Assembly (NCBI GenBank): GCA_963822595.1
Contig: CAWGIG010000003.1
Span: forward strand, 434,001 to 498,000
Length of the DNA: 64,000 nucleotides
DNA from: CAVRUH01 sp963822595
GTDB lineage: Bacteria; Chlamydiota; Chlamydiia; Chlamydiales; Waddliaceae
Reading direction: 5' to 3'
Positions 53,301 to 62,128 of this stretch are shown here, one piece after another. The notes under the pieces were generated by a model. That model had not been told where the DNA came from and searched no databases. It saw only the letters and a program-made list of their open reading frames with translations. The position numbers and the translations under genes were made by a program. The first letter of the stretch is position 1, and the number at the start of each line of letters is the position of its first letter.

Positions 53301-56300
53301 CGAAGAGATGGCGGAGGGACAGCCGCAAATATCAAGAACTTCGGCATTCAAGATGAATGGGAATTACTCAAAATAGCTAAGATCTGCGCTCAGAAAGATG
53401 GACGCGAAACAGCCGCCCATATCAAAAACTTCGGGATTGAGGATAAAACACACTTATTAGAGATCGCTAGGCTTTGTGTAGGGGGATATACCGGAATAGC
53501 CTCATATATAAAAAACTTCGAAATCGAAGACCAAACACAATTAATCGAGATCGCTAAACTCTGCGTTAAGAAAGATACGGGCGGGACAGTCGCGAACATC
53601 AGAAATTTCGGAATTAAAGATAAGACACAGCTATTTGAGATCGCCCTACTCTGTGCTAAGACCTATGGGGACCGCTTAGTAGCCTATATCAAAAACTTCG
53701 AAATCGAAGATCAATCACAGTTAGTTGAGATCGCTACGCTGTGCGCTAAGGGTGATGCCAATGGAACCGCCAAACATATTCAGAATTTTGGGATCGAGGA
53801 CCAAACACATTTATTTGAGATCGCAAAGATCTGCGCTTGGCATAGTAACACCGGAACCGCTGAACATATTAAAAACTTTGGCATCGAAAATAAGACACAC
53901 TTATACGAGATTGCTAAAATCTGCGTGGAGCGTGGTGGCGGTGGCATAGCTGCAAGCGTCAAAAACTTCAGAATTGAAGATAAAACACACTTATACGATC
54001 TCGCCGAGATCTGCGCAAAGATCTATGGTAATCGAGCAGCCGCACATATCAAAGACTTTAGAATCGAAGATAAGAAGCAATTATTTCAGATCGCTAAAGA
54101 ATGCGCTAAGAATGATAGTCCTGGAACAGTCATAAATATCCGAGCTTTTGCCATCGAAGATAAGATGCAATTATTTGAAATCGCCAAGATTTGCGCTGAG
54201 CAGCATGACAGTATGCTCGCCGTAAATATCAGAAATTTCGGGATCGAAGATAAGATGCAGTTATTTGAGATCGCCAAGATCTGTGCGAAGCATAATGGTG
54301 GAGAAACAGCGGCAAATATTAAAAAATTTGGGATCGAAGATGAGACACATTTATTTGAGATTGCCAAGCTATGCGCCACCCATAATAGCTATCAAACAGC
54401 CTTACATATCAAAAAATTCGGAATCGAAGATCAGAGACAACTATACAAAATCGCCAAAGTTTGCGCTAAGAATAATGCTTACGGCACAGCTGTCCATATC
54501 AATAAATTCGGAATCAAAAACAAAACGCATTTATATAAGCTCGCGAAGCTGTTCCTGGTACAGTATGCAAGCAAAATAATCGAAAATATTAATAAATTTA
54601 AGTTAGATAAGAAACATTTATATAAAATCGCTAAACTTCGTGCCCAGCGAGACGGCAACGAAGTAGCCTACACCATCAAAAACTTCAAGATCAAAGATAA
54701 AGAAAAACTATTCGAGCTCGCCAAATTATGCGCTATCCAGAATGGAGCAGCGACAGCCTTATATATCAAAAACTTCGAAATCGAAGATAAAGAACAGTTA
54801 TACGAAATCGCCAAGCTTTGCGCTTTGCAGAATGGGTTAGCCGCCAATATCAAAAAGTTCGGCATCGAAGACAAGACACATTTATACGAAATTGCCAAAC
54901 TCTGCGCTATGCATGATGGCGCTAGAACAGCACAAAATATCCAAAACTCCGGGATCGAAGATCAGACACAATTACTTGAACTTGTCAAACTTTGCGCACA
55001 AAACGACCCCTGGGCTGCGTCCTATATCAAAAACTTCGGGATCGAAGATCAGACCCAGCTACTTGAACTCGCCAAACTTTTCGCTAAGCTAGGTGGAGGT
55101 CAAACAGCCGCCAGTATCAAAAACTTTGGAATCAAAGATCAGACACATTTATTTGAGATCGCCAAACTATGCGCTGAACAATCTGCTCATGGAACAGCCT
55201 TTAATATCAGAAGCATGGGGATCAAAGATAAAACAAACCTATACGAGATCGCAAAGCTCTGCGCAGAGAAAGATGCAGATAAAACGGCAGAATTTATCCA
55301 TCATTTTAGAATCAAAAATAAGACACAATTATATAAGATCGCTAAGTTCTGCGCCAAGCGGAATGGACGCTCAACTGCTGCATATATCGAAAGATTCGGG
55401 ATCAAAGATAAGAACCAATTATTAAAAATCGCTAAAATATGCGCTCAGCAGGATGGCGGAGGAACAGCCTCGAATATCTTTAACTTCGGAATCGAAGATA
55501 AGAAACAAGTATACGAGATCGCTAAGCTCTGCGCTCTGCAAGATGGTCGTAACACAGCTAAAAAAATCGATGCATTCAAGATCAATGACGCGCAAATGCG
55601 ATGGGAACTGTTCCTCGAATGTTTTAAGGCTGACAATAACGCTCTGGAGTCGATCAAATTATTCCGTCCGATTCCTGATGCTTTAGGAAATCATCCCATT
55701 CTTCTTGCCGACTCATTTAATATACTCAAAAACGATAAAGAACCCAAGGAGCGACGAAACGAGTTTTTTGCAGCAGCTAAGAGCTTGATTGAGGAGCTTT
55801 CTTATTCCAAGACGAATAAAAAAAATTTAGTGCAAATGTGCGACGAAATCGCAAACTTAGCGATTCATATTCAGAATGAGACCGCCCTATGGTTTTTGAA
55901 AACTTTACTCTTAAGCATGCAGATGCAATCGGAAAATCTCGATTGGATGTTCGAAAGCGAATTGCTCCCCAAACTTTCAAAACTGCACGAGCCTCGGCTT
56001 AAATGCTTTTTAACGCCGGGCCTTTTTGAGCTCAGTCAAAATGAAAAGAAAATTGAAGTTCCTAGTGGTACCCATGGCTTTCCATTAATAGCCATCCCCT
56101 TCTCTCAGCTAGAAAAACAAGGAGTCAGCGAAAATAAACTGCAGCAAATAGCCTTAATTCTGAAGAAGCTGCAGAAGAAAAAAAATAGCCCTTTAAAAAT
56201 TTCAGTCAACGTTCAAACGATTCTCCATACGATCCACGCACTGACCTCGACACATCTCCTATCTGCGGAAGAAAAAGTTCGGGGCTTTGATAAAATCTTC

Positions 56301-57545
56301 TTTAAACCTGATGGCTCTGCCGAAATTGATATCATCCCCATCACAAAGAAGATCGCTGCCGCAAGAGGCCTCTTACAAATGAAAAACAATAAATGGCCAA
56401 ACTCGGATAAAGATCCTCTAGAAGAATTTCGCTCCTCGTTTGAAAGCCTCATTCCCTTAAAGGACTTTGAAGGGGTTGTTTTAGAAAAATACGAAGAAAA
56501 GTTTGGAAAGAGCCGGAATCCCTATGCATTGATCACTTATGCCGCAGGTCTCAAAACACTAGGTGACACTGATGTTATGGAATGTTTTGGGAGGTTTGTG
56601 AGTTCTGTGTTTAATAAAACCTTTCAAAAGACTCGCTACGATACCGAAACTAATCCCCATCTCAAAACCCTTTTAGAATATCGTGAAGATTTGCTTGATC
56701 TTTGGAAAAAAGAAGTCATCAGGCCTTTAGAAGAGATTTCAATATATGATGCAAAAGAGGAAGTTTTCAATCCAAGGGAATGGATCGAGACCAAACTGAT
56801 CACCGATAGACATCTGCGTGACACAAAGATACCTTTCATAGAAGATTATTTCAAAGCTAACACTGGGGAAGAAGGAGCACTTGTCTCTAAAAAATTAGAG
56901 GAAGAGCTGCTAAGAAGGCCGAGCCAAATACTCAGGCTGCAGCAAGCCTGTATCGCATTTGCAGAGGCAAAAACCGATAACTTGATTCCTCTTCTTAAAG
57001 AAATTCAAGCATGCTTAGAGCCACAAACGGAATTTGCTCATGACGTAGAGGGAATGCTCCACACAAAGCAGACATCCTTTGACCTTAAAGTATTCTTCAC
57101 AGACGATCCTATAGATCTTCTCCTTTGCGGCACAGATGTTCTTGGAAGTTGCCAAAGGGTGGATGGTGATCCAAATCTGAACAAGGGATTATTAGGCTAT
57201 CTCTTGGATGGAAAGATCCGTCTTTTGGCGATCAAGGATGGGAGAGGAAAAATTGTTGCCCGCTGCATCTTACGCCTCTTATGGGACGGCGAGCGTCCTG
57301 TCCTCTATCGGGAGCGTTTTTACGTCAATAACAGCGATCAACACCAGATAAATGCATTGAATCAAGTCACAAAAGAGCTAGCGAAATATTTGGATGTTCC
57401 TTTGACCTCTGCGGATATAGGTATTCCGTATGGAAAGGATCTTCTTGCCTTAGGGTGTCCTGCCCCTTACGAATACTGCGATGGCGCCGCCGGGATGCAA
57501 AATGGCCCTCACAAGATCACAGACGCAAATATAATTGAAATATAA
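50352..57545 (+). CDS. R4: giant tandem 30-residue-repeat protein with about 53 repeats
   Basis: A protein of about 2,397 residues, the largest family member. It starts MQFLTFSQFFKQEEF, aligning with the other family starts (ATG 50346 is two codons earlier). The N-terminal domain has YIDLCNVDFSKYDI, then ~53 repeats (50841-55592), then a ~650-residue C-terminal region ending with DDPIDLLLCGTDVLGSCQR, NKGLLGYLLDGK and GKIVARC. The repeats are more alike at DNA level than in R3, which points to recent unequal exchange. A helical solenoid of this length could span tens of nanometres. Cys at repeat position 10 recurs in almost every unit, which suits a reducing compartment such as a cytosol. Confidence 0.9.
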   Translation: MQFLTFSQFFKQEEFSEQLSQVEKNLATPGKVKKTHLDQFTEFFENSFDHFKKETNLCVRLYSIAAQVRKISSNDPLISKLQNFVRDLLPVNHKEKANSIQSLADWINLMEIPLSSLDLSPEELYELIPKLNYIDLCNVDFSKYDIKKFKFPYQNFTLKTSDEETRFTIAKSCAHQEGRSTSKNIKNFGVQDKAHLFEIAKLCALDNGLGTAKHIKNFDIEDKTHLYEIAKLCAIMHGSGTALNIKNFGIEDKTHLYEIAKKCALLQGCETAKHIKNFGIEDKTHLYEIAKVCAQQDGSGIASLIKNFGIEDKTHLYEIAKLCAQQNGGGTAENIQNFGIEDDTQLFQIAKYCAAQDGGETAAHIKNFGIKQQKYLYEIAEICAQKNGRETAANIVNFGIENKRQLFQIARLCADQSGGGTAAHIKNFRIKDNTQLVEIAKLCALQEGGGTAANIKNFGIKNKIQLSVIAKLCAWQNPGGTAEYFKNFEIEDKKEIYEIARICAWHGGGGTAAHIKNFGIKSKIHLYEIAKHCAGQSGGGTAAHIKNFGIAVETQLYEIAKLCANQDGGGTSTHIKNFGLQDKTQLFEIAKLCAHNFGGATAANIKNFGIEDQVQLFNIAKCCAFQNGGGAAIYIENFGIKDKTQLFEIARICAKQNGGVTAVNIKKFGIEDKTQLYKIAKLCAQWNGSKTAEYIRNFGIEDTTHLYKIAKLCSLENGGNTAIHIKNFRIKNEKWLYKLASICANDDGGKTAIYIKNFMIENKKHLYKIALLCANQQRWGTAANIQNFGIEDKGHLYEIAKICALRDSIGTASNIKKFGFENKNHLYELAMICVEQNSGIVICNIEKFGIEDKTHLYEIAKVCVSRCSSLLACYIQNFGIEDKAHLYEIAKMCAKQGSATAANIGKFGIEDKAQLLKIAKLCAEHDGSRIAENIRNFGIEDKKQLYKIAKVCAQHDGVGTATHIKNFGIEDKRHLYKLARLCARRDGGGTAANIKNFGIQDEWELLKIAKICAQKDGRETAAHIKNFGIEDKTHLLEIARLCVGGYTGIASYIKNFEIEDQTQLIEIAKLCVKKDTGGTVANIRNFGIKDKTQLFEIALLCAKTYGDRLVAYIKNFEIEDQSQLVEIATLCAKGDANGTAKHIQNFGIEDQTHLFEIAKICAWHSNTGTAEHIKNFGIENKTHLYEIAKICVERGGGGIAASVKNFRIEDKTHLYDLAEICAKIYGNRAAAHIKDFRIEDKKQLFQIAKECAKNDSPGTVINIRAFAIEDKMQLFEIAKICAEQHDSMLAVNIRNFGIEDKMQLFEIAKICAKHNGGETAANIKKFGIEDETHLFEIAKLCATHNSYQTALHIKKFGIEDQRQLYKIAKVCAKNNAYGTAVHINKFGIKNKTHLYKLAKLFLVQYASKIIENINKFKLDKKHLYKIAKLRAQRDGNEVAYTIKNFKIKDKEKLFELAKLCAIQNGAATALYIKNFEIEDKEQLYEIAKLCALQNGLAANIKKFGIEDKTHLYEIAKLCAMHDGARTAQNIQNSGIEDQTQLLELVKLCAQNDPWAASYIKNFGIEDQTQLLELAKLFAKLGGGQTAASIKNFGIKDQTHLFEIAKLCAEQSAHGTAFNIRSMGIKDKTNLYEIAKLCAEKDADKTAEFIHHFRIKNKTQLYKIAKFCAKRNGRSTAAYIERFGIKDKNQLLKIAKICAQQDGGGTASNIFNFGIEDKKQVYEIAKLCALQDGRNTAKKIDAFKINDAQMRWELFLECFKADNNALESIKLFRPIPDALGNHPILLADSFNILKNDKEPKERRNEFFAAAKSLIEELSYSKTNKKNLVQMCDEIANLAIHIQNETALWFLKTLLLSMQMQSENLDWMFESELLPKLSKLHEPRLKCFLTPGLFELSQNEKKIEVPSGTHGFPLIAIPFSQLEKQGVSENKLQQIALILKKLQKKKNSPLKISVNVQTILHTIHALTSTHLLSAEEKVRGFDKIFFKPDGSAEIDIIPITKKIAAARGLLQMKNNKWPNSDKDPLEEFRSSFESLIPLKDFEGVVLEKYEEKFGKSRNPYALITYAAGLKTLGDTDVMECFGRFVSSVFNKTFQKTRYDTETNPHLKTLLEYREDLLDLWKKEVIRPLEEISIYDAKEEVFNPREWIETKLITDRHLRDTKIPFIEDYFKANTGEEGALVSKKLEEELLRRPSQILRLQQACIAFAEAKTDNLIPLLKEIQACLEPQTEFAHDVEGMLHTKQTSFDLKVFFTDDPIDLLLCGTDVLGSCQRVDGDPNLNKGLLGYLLDGKIRLLAIKDGRGKIVARCILRLLWDGERPVLYRERFYVNNSDQHQINALNQVTKELAKYLDVPLTSADIGIPYGKDLLALGCPAPYEYCDGAAGMQNGPHKITDANIIEI
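50841..55592 (+). repeat. R4 array: about 53 units of the 90-bp repeat
   Basis: 4,752 bp, equal to 53 x 90 minus six codons. The most regular units lie in the first third (51000-52500). Antisense and shifted frames stay open for long stretches because of the repetition. Confidence 0.92.
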
Positions 57546-58203
57546 GTTCGCAGAGGCGTCTCTGGGAACTTCAAGTTTGGCGTCGCTAACGCTTGCTAAG
57601 GCAATGGGCCGCACATCTTTTCAGGAGCCACCCTGGTCATACAAAAGTATGTAGCTTACTGTGTCCTCACAGTAAGCCTGGTGCGAGTGTTTGCAAACTC
57701 TTGAGCATCGCTTACTGATTTAAAACACAGGTGCACAGAGAACACAGAGAGTAAGAATTTGTATCAGATGCTTGAAACTGAGATCAATTTAATCGATAAA
57801 CAAGCATTAAGAGAATATTTATTAATATTTTACTAAATTGATCTCAGCGTCAAGCATCTGTTACAAAATCTTCCTTTCTGTGTTCTCTGTGCACTCCTAA
57901 ATAACTCTATTTCAACAGAGAGTTAATAATAGACGTTAGGCAACCAATTTTCAACGCAGAGACAGGGAGGTTCGCAGAGACGCAGAGAAAGAAAAAGATT
58001 GTTCCTTATTCATTCTCAGCGCCTCTGCGAACCTCCCTGTCTCTGCGTTGAAAATTGGTTGCCTAACGTCTATTAGTTATTTCCCGTTGAGGGGAAGATA
58101 AGAACCTGGATTGCTCTGTGTTTTAAAATTAGCCGGTAAAGAGACGATAAATTCAATTTTAAATAAAATTAAATGTTTCGTTGTTCGCTATGAAACATTA
58201 ATA
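57546..58203. repeat. R4-R5 intergenic region with family C (copy 2) and family D (copy 2)
   Basis: 57546-57714 holds no gene and includes AGTAAGC-type short inverted elements. 57715-57900 is a family C inverted repeat (AACACAGAGAGTAAGAATTT arm, loop near 57800-57840). 57930-58080 is a nearly perfect family D palindrome with ends AATAGACGTTAGGCAACC and its complement. 58081-58203 is AT-rich leader sequence before R5. The two families lie side by side here and, as a half copy, at 13190. Confidence 0.8.
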
Positions 58204-58209
58204 TATAAT
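58204..58209 (+). promoter_or_regulatory. Probable -10 box of R5
   Basis: TATAAT 35 nt before the R5 ATG. The spacing is ~10 nt longer than in R1, R2 and R4, and the leader contains one family E unit (ATGGACGGA, 58228-58236) that accounts for the extra length. Confidence 0.5.
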
Positions 58210-58244
58210 ATCTTCAAATCAAATACGATGGACGGAATTGAAGC

Positions 58245-60329
58245 ATGAGTTTTTCTACAGTTTCACAATGTGCTAATCAACAACAGTTTATGAAAATCTT
58301 GACGGGGATTGAGTTACTGCTTTCAAAACTTACATCGATAGAAAATTCTCAAATTGATAAAATTACAGAATTTTTTGACAGCAAAATCCATTATATCGTT
58401 AATGACCAGGCTGCTGCTAGTCGATTTTATTCGATCCAAGCTCAAATTATTTTAAAATTCTCGTTTGATCCTTTAGTTTGTAAAGTGCAAAATAATGCAC
58501 TTTCCGTTTTGAAAGAGAATGGAAATGTTGACATTCAATCTCTTGCTGAAGGGATCAATCTCATGCAAATTCCTTTAGCTTCTCTAAATCTTTCTACAGA
58601 ACAATTGTACGAGCTCATTCCCCTGCTGAGTTATATAGATGTTTGTAATTTAGATTTTTCAAAATATGATGTTAACAAATTCATCCTTACTAAAGGGTAT
58701 TTCAAGTTAATAACCTCCGATGAAATGACTCGATTTAAGATCGCCAAAATCTGCGCACAAAAAGATGGCGGTGAAACAGCTAAGCATATTCAAAACTTTG
58801 GGATCAAAAATGAAAACCAATTATACAAGATCGCCAAGCTATGCGCTGAACAAGGTAGCGGAACAGCCGCAAATTTAAAAAACTTCGGCATTGAAAATAA
58901 GGGATATTTATATGAGATTGCAAAGATCTGTGCTCAGACAGATAGCCGCGGAACCGCCGCAAATATCAATACTTTAGGAATCGAAAATAAGAAACACTTA
59001 TACGAGATTGCCATCAGCTGCGCAGATCAGAATAACCTTATCACAATCTGTCAAATTATAAACTTAGGACTTGAGGATAAGGCACATTTATACGAACTCG
59101 TCAAGCTCTGCGCTGTGAAAACTTCCCGCGAAACTGTAGCAAACATCAAAAAGTTGGGGTTCGAAGATAAGGCTCATTTATACGAAATCGCCAAGCTCTG
59201 CACAGTGGAGGCTCCCGCTGATACTGCAGCAAACATCCTTCATTTCGGGATCGAAAATAAAGCGCAATTGTTTGAGATCGCCACACTGTGCGCTAAGATG
59301 AATGGGGATGGAACAGCCGCAAACATCATTAACTTCGGAATCAACGATAAGAAGCAATTATACAAGATCGCCCAGCTCTGTGCTAGCCAGAATGGTGGTG
59401 GAACGGCCTTACATATCAAGAATTTCGGGATCGAAGATAAAGTACAATTATTTAAGATCGCAAAGCTCTGCGCAATGCAAAACGGCCGTGGAACGGCCAC
59501 CTATATCAAAAACTTGGGGATAGAAGATAAAACTCAATTATTTGAGATCGCAAAGCTTTGTGCTCAGCATTATTCGATTAGGATAGATGCACTCAAAAAC
59601 TTCGAGATCGAGGATAAAACCCAATTATTTGAAATTGCAATGCTTTGCGTCAAGCAAACTGACAGTGGAGTCGCAGAAAATATCCAAAGCTTAGGGATTG
59701 AAGATAAAACACACTTATTTGAGATCGCAAAGCTTTGCGCCCAGCAGTATAGAACTCGATTAGCCGCACATATCAAAAACTTCGGAATCGAAGATAAAGC
59801 ACAATTATTTGAGATCGCAAGACTTTGCGCTATGCAGAATGGCAGTGAAACAGCCGTACATATCAAAAATTTCGGAATCGAAGATAAAACAGAATTGTTT
59901 GAGATCGCTTGGCGGAGCGCTAGGTGGAATGGCAGTGGAACAGCTACACATATCAAAAACTTTGGAATCGAAGATGAAACACACTTATTTGAGATCGCAA
60001 AATTTTGCGCCGGGAACAAAGACGGTGGGACGGCTGCTAATATTAAAAACTTTGGCATTGTGAACAAGACACTCTTATTTGAGATCGCAAAAATCTGTGC
60101 GGAGTCAAGAGACGACGGTCTAGTTGCAAATATTAAAAACTTTGGCATCGAAAATAAGACACATTTATTTGAAATTGCCAAACTTTGCGTTGAGCATTAT
60201 CATGTTGGTATAGCTGAGAATATCAAAAAATTCGAGCTAGAAGATAACACTCACTTATTTGAAATAGCAAAACTTGCGCTAAGACTGATCGTAATAAACT
60301 ACCCACATACATCAAAAATTTTGGGTTAG
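58245..60329 (+). CDS. R5, 5' segment: tandem 30-residue-repeat protein cut by a frameshift
   Basis: A 694-residue frame starting MSFSTVSQCANQQQFMKIL, with the family N-terminal domain (YIDVCNLDFSKYDV) and the first half of the repeat array. At 60273-60277 the usual CTTTGCGCT of the repeat reads CTTGCGCT; this 1-nt loss ends the frame 18 codons later at 60329. The repeats continue without gap in the next frame from 60275. Either the gene is a recent pseudogene, the base is a sequencing error, or the truncated protein is made. The upstream part shows no other damage. Confidence 0.85.
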   Translation: MSFSTVSQCANQQQFMKILTGIELLLSKLTSIENSQIDKITEFFDSKIHYIVNDQAAASRFYSIQAQIILKFSFDPLVCKVQNNALSVLKENGNVDIQSLAEGINLMQIPLASLNLSTEQLYELIPLLSYIDVCNLDFSKYDVNKFILTKGYFKLITSDEMTRFKIAKICAQKDGGETAKHIQNFGIKNENQLYKIAKLCAEQGSGTAANLKNFGIENKGYLYEIAKICAQTDSRGTAANINTLGIENKKHLYEIAISCADQNNLITICQIINLGLEDKAHLYELVKLCAVKTSRETVANIKKLGFEDKAHLYEIAKLCTVEAPADTAANILHFGIENKAQLFEIATLCAKMNGDGTAANIINFGINDKKQLYKIAQLCASQNGGGTALHIKNFGIEDKVQLFKIAKLCAMQNGRGTATYIKNLGIEDKTQLFEIAKLCAQHYSIRIDALKNFEIEDKTQLFEIAMLCVKQTDSGVAENIQSLGIEDKTHLFEIAKLCAQQYRTRLAAHIKNFGIEDKAQLFEIARLCAMQNGSETAVHIKNFGIEDKTELFEIAWRSARWNGSGTATHIKNFGIEDETHLFEIAKFCAGNKDGGTAANIKNFGIVNKTLLFEIAKICAESRDDGLVANIKNFGIENKTHLFEIAKLCVEHYHVGIAENIKKFELEDNTHLFEIAKLALRLIVINYPHTSKILG

Positions 60330-62128
60330 AAGATAAAACACAATTATTTGAGATCGCTAAACTCAGCACACTGCAGCATCTTAATGTAACAGCCGCGCAT
60401 ATTCAAAAATTTGAGATAGAAGATAAGGCCCAATTGTTTGAAATCGCTAAACTATGCGCTATGAGTGATGGTTGTCTAACAGCCGCAAATATTAAAAACT
60501 TCAAAATTAAAGATAAGACACACTTATATGAGATCGCCAAACTCTGCACCACTCAGGGTTTTCCGGATCAAATAACCACACACATCGAAGATTTTGGTAT
60601 TGAAGATAAGACACATTTATTAGAAATCGCAAAACTCTGCGCTTTGCAGCATAATAGTGAAATAGCTGCAAACATCAAAAATTTTGGGATCGAAGATAAG
60701 ACCGAATTATTTGAGATCGCAAAAATCTGTGCTCAGCATAATAGCGAACGAACATCCAAAAATATTAAAAACTTCGGGATTGAAGATAAGACACAGTTAT
60801 TTGAGATCGCCAAGTTTTGCGCTAAGAATTGTGGAAGCAGCACAGCCAAAAATATCAAAAACTTCGGAATCGAAGATAAGAGACAGTTATACAAGGTCGC
60901 CAAACTCTGCAAAATATACAGTGCACCTGAAAATATCAAGAACTTCGGGATCAAAGATAAAACCCACTTATACAAACTCGCGAAGATCTACGCAAAGGAT
61001 AGTTCTAGAGAAACCGCAAAATACATTCATAAGTTCAAGATAGAAAATAAAGATCACTTATTTGAGATCGCTAAACTCTGTGCGATGCAAAATGGCGGCG
61101 AAACTGCCTTTTATATCAAAAACTTCGGGATTGAAAATAAACAACAATTATACAAAATCGCCAAGCTATGTGCTAAACAGACTGGCAGCAGAACAGCCCT
61201 CTATATCAGAAACTTCGGAATCGAAGATAAAAACCAATTATTTAAAATCGCCAAACTCTGCGCTATGCAGAATGGCTTATACAGTGGAAATATCGAAAGG
61301 TTTGAGATCGAAGATAAGAATCAATTGTACGAAATCGCCCAACTTTGCGCTAAGCACAAAGACGGCAAAACAGCTCTTTATATCAAAAGCTTCAAAATCG
61401 AAGATAAAAAACAATTATATAAGATCGCCAAACTCAGCGCTAATCAGGACGCCCATTTAACAGCGAAATATATTAAAAACTTTGGAATCGAAGATAAGGA
61501 ACAATTATACAAAATCGCTATGCTGTGCGTTGAGAAAAATTGTAATGAAACAGCAGAAAATATTAAAAACTTCGAACTCGCAGATCAGACAAAATTATTC
61601 GAGATCGCTAAATTCTGCGCTCAGAAAGATCCCTATGCGACAACTCTTTATATCAATAACTTTAGGATCAAAGATAAGGCAAAGTTAGCCGAGATTGCAA
61701 AGGACTGCGCACAAAAAGATAACAATGGAACTGCAGCACATATCAAAAACTTTAGAATCAATGATAAGACGCAGTTATATGAGATCGCAAAACTCTGTGC
61801 TCGTCAGAATGGAGATGCAACAGCCAATAATATCAAAAACTTTGGAATCGAAGATCAAACACAATTAATTGAGATTGCTAGAATCTGCGTACAAAAAGAT
61901 AATAATGGAACCGCAAAATATATCAAAAACTTTGGAATCGAAGATAAGACACAAATATACGAGATCGCTAAACTGTGCGTGCTGCAAGGAACCTACTCCA
62001 CAATCCACTATTTCCAAAACTTTGGGATCAATGATAGGACACAAATATTCGAGATTGCCTGGCTCTGCGCTCAGAAGGATGCTGTGGGCACTGCCAGAAG
62101 TATCGGTAAATTCATGATCGATGACGCA
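58725..62128 (+). repeat. R5 array: about 38 units of the 90-bp repeat, with a 1-nt deletion
   Basis: 3,404 bp, equal to 38 x 90 minus five codons and minus the single lost base at ~60275. Units resemble those of R4 (FGIEDKTHLFEIAKLCAQ). Confidence 0.9.

Noticed and set aside
50841..55592. CRISPR-like regular repetition with 90-bp period
   Set aside because: The repeats are contiguous, coding and degenerate at synonymous sites, without unique spacers; they are protein repeats.
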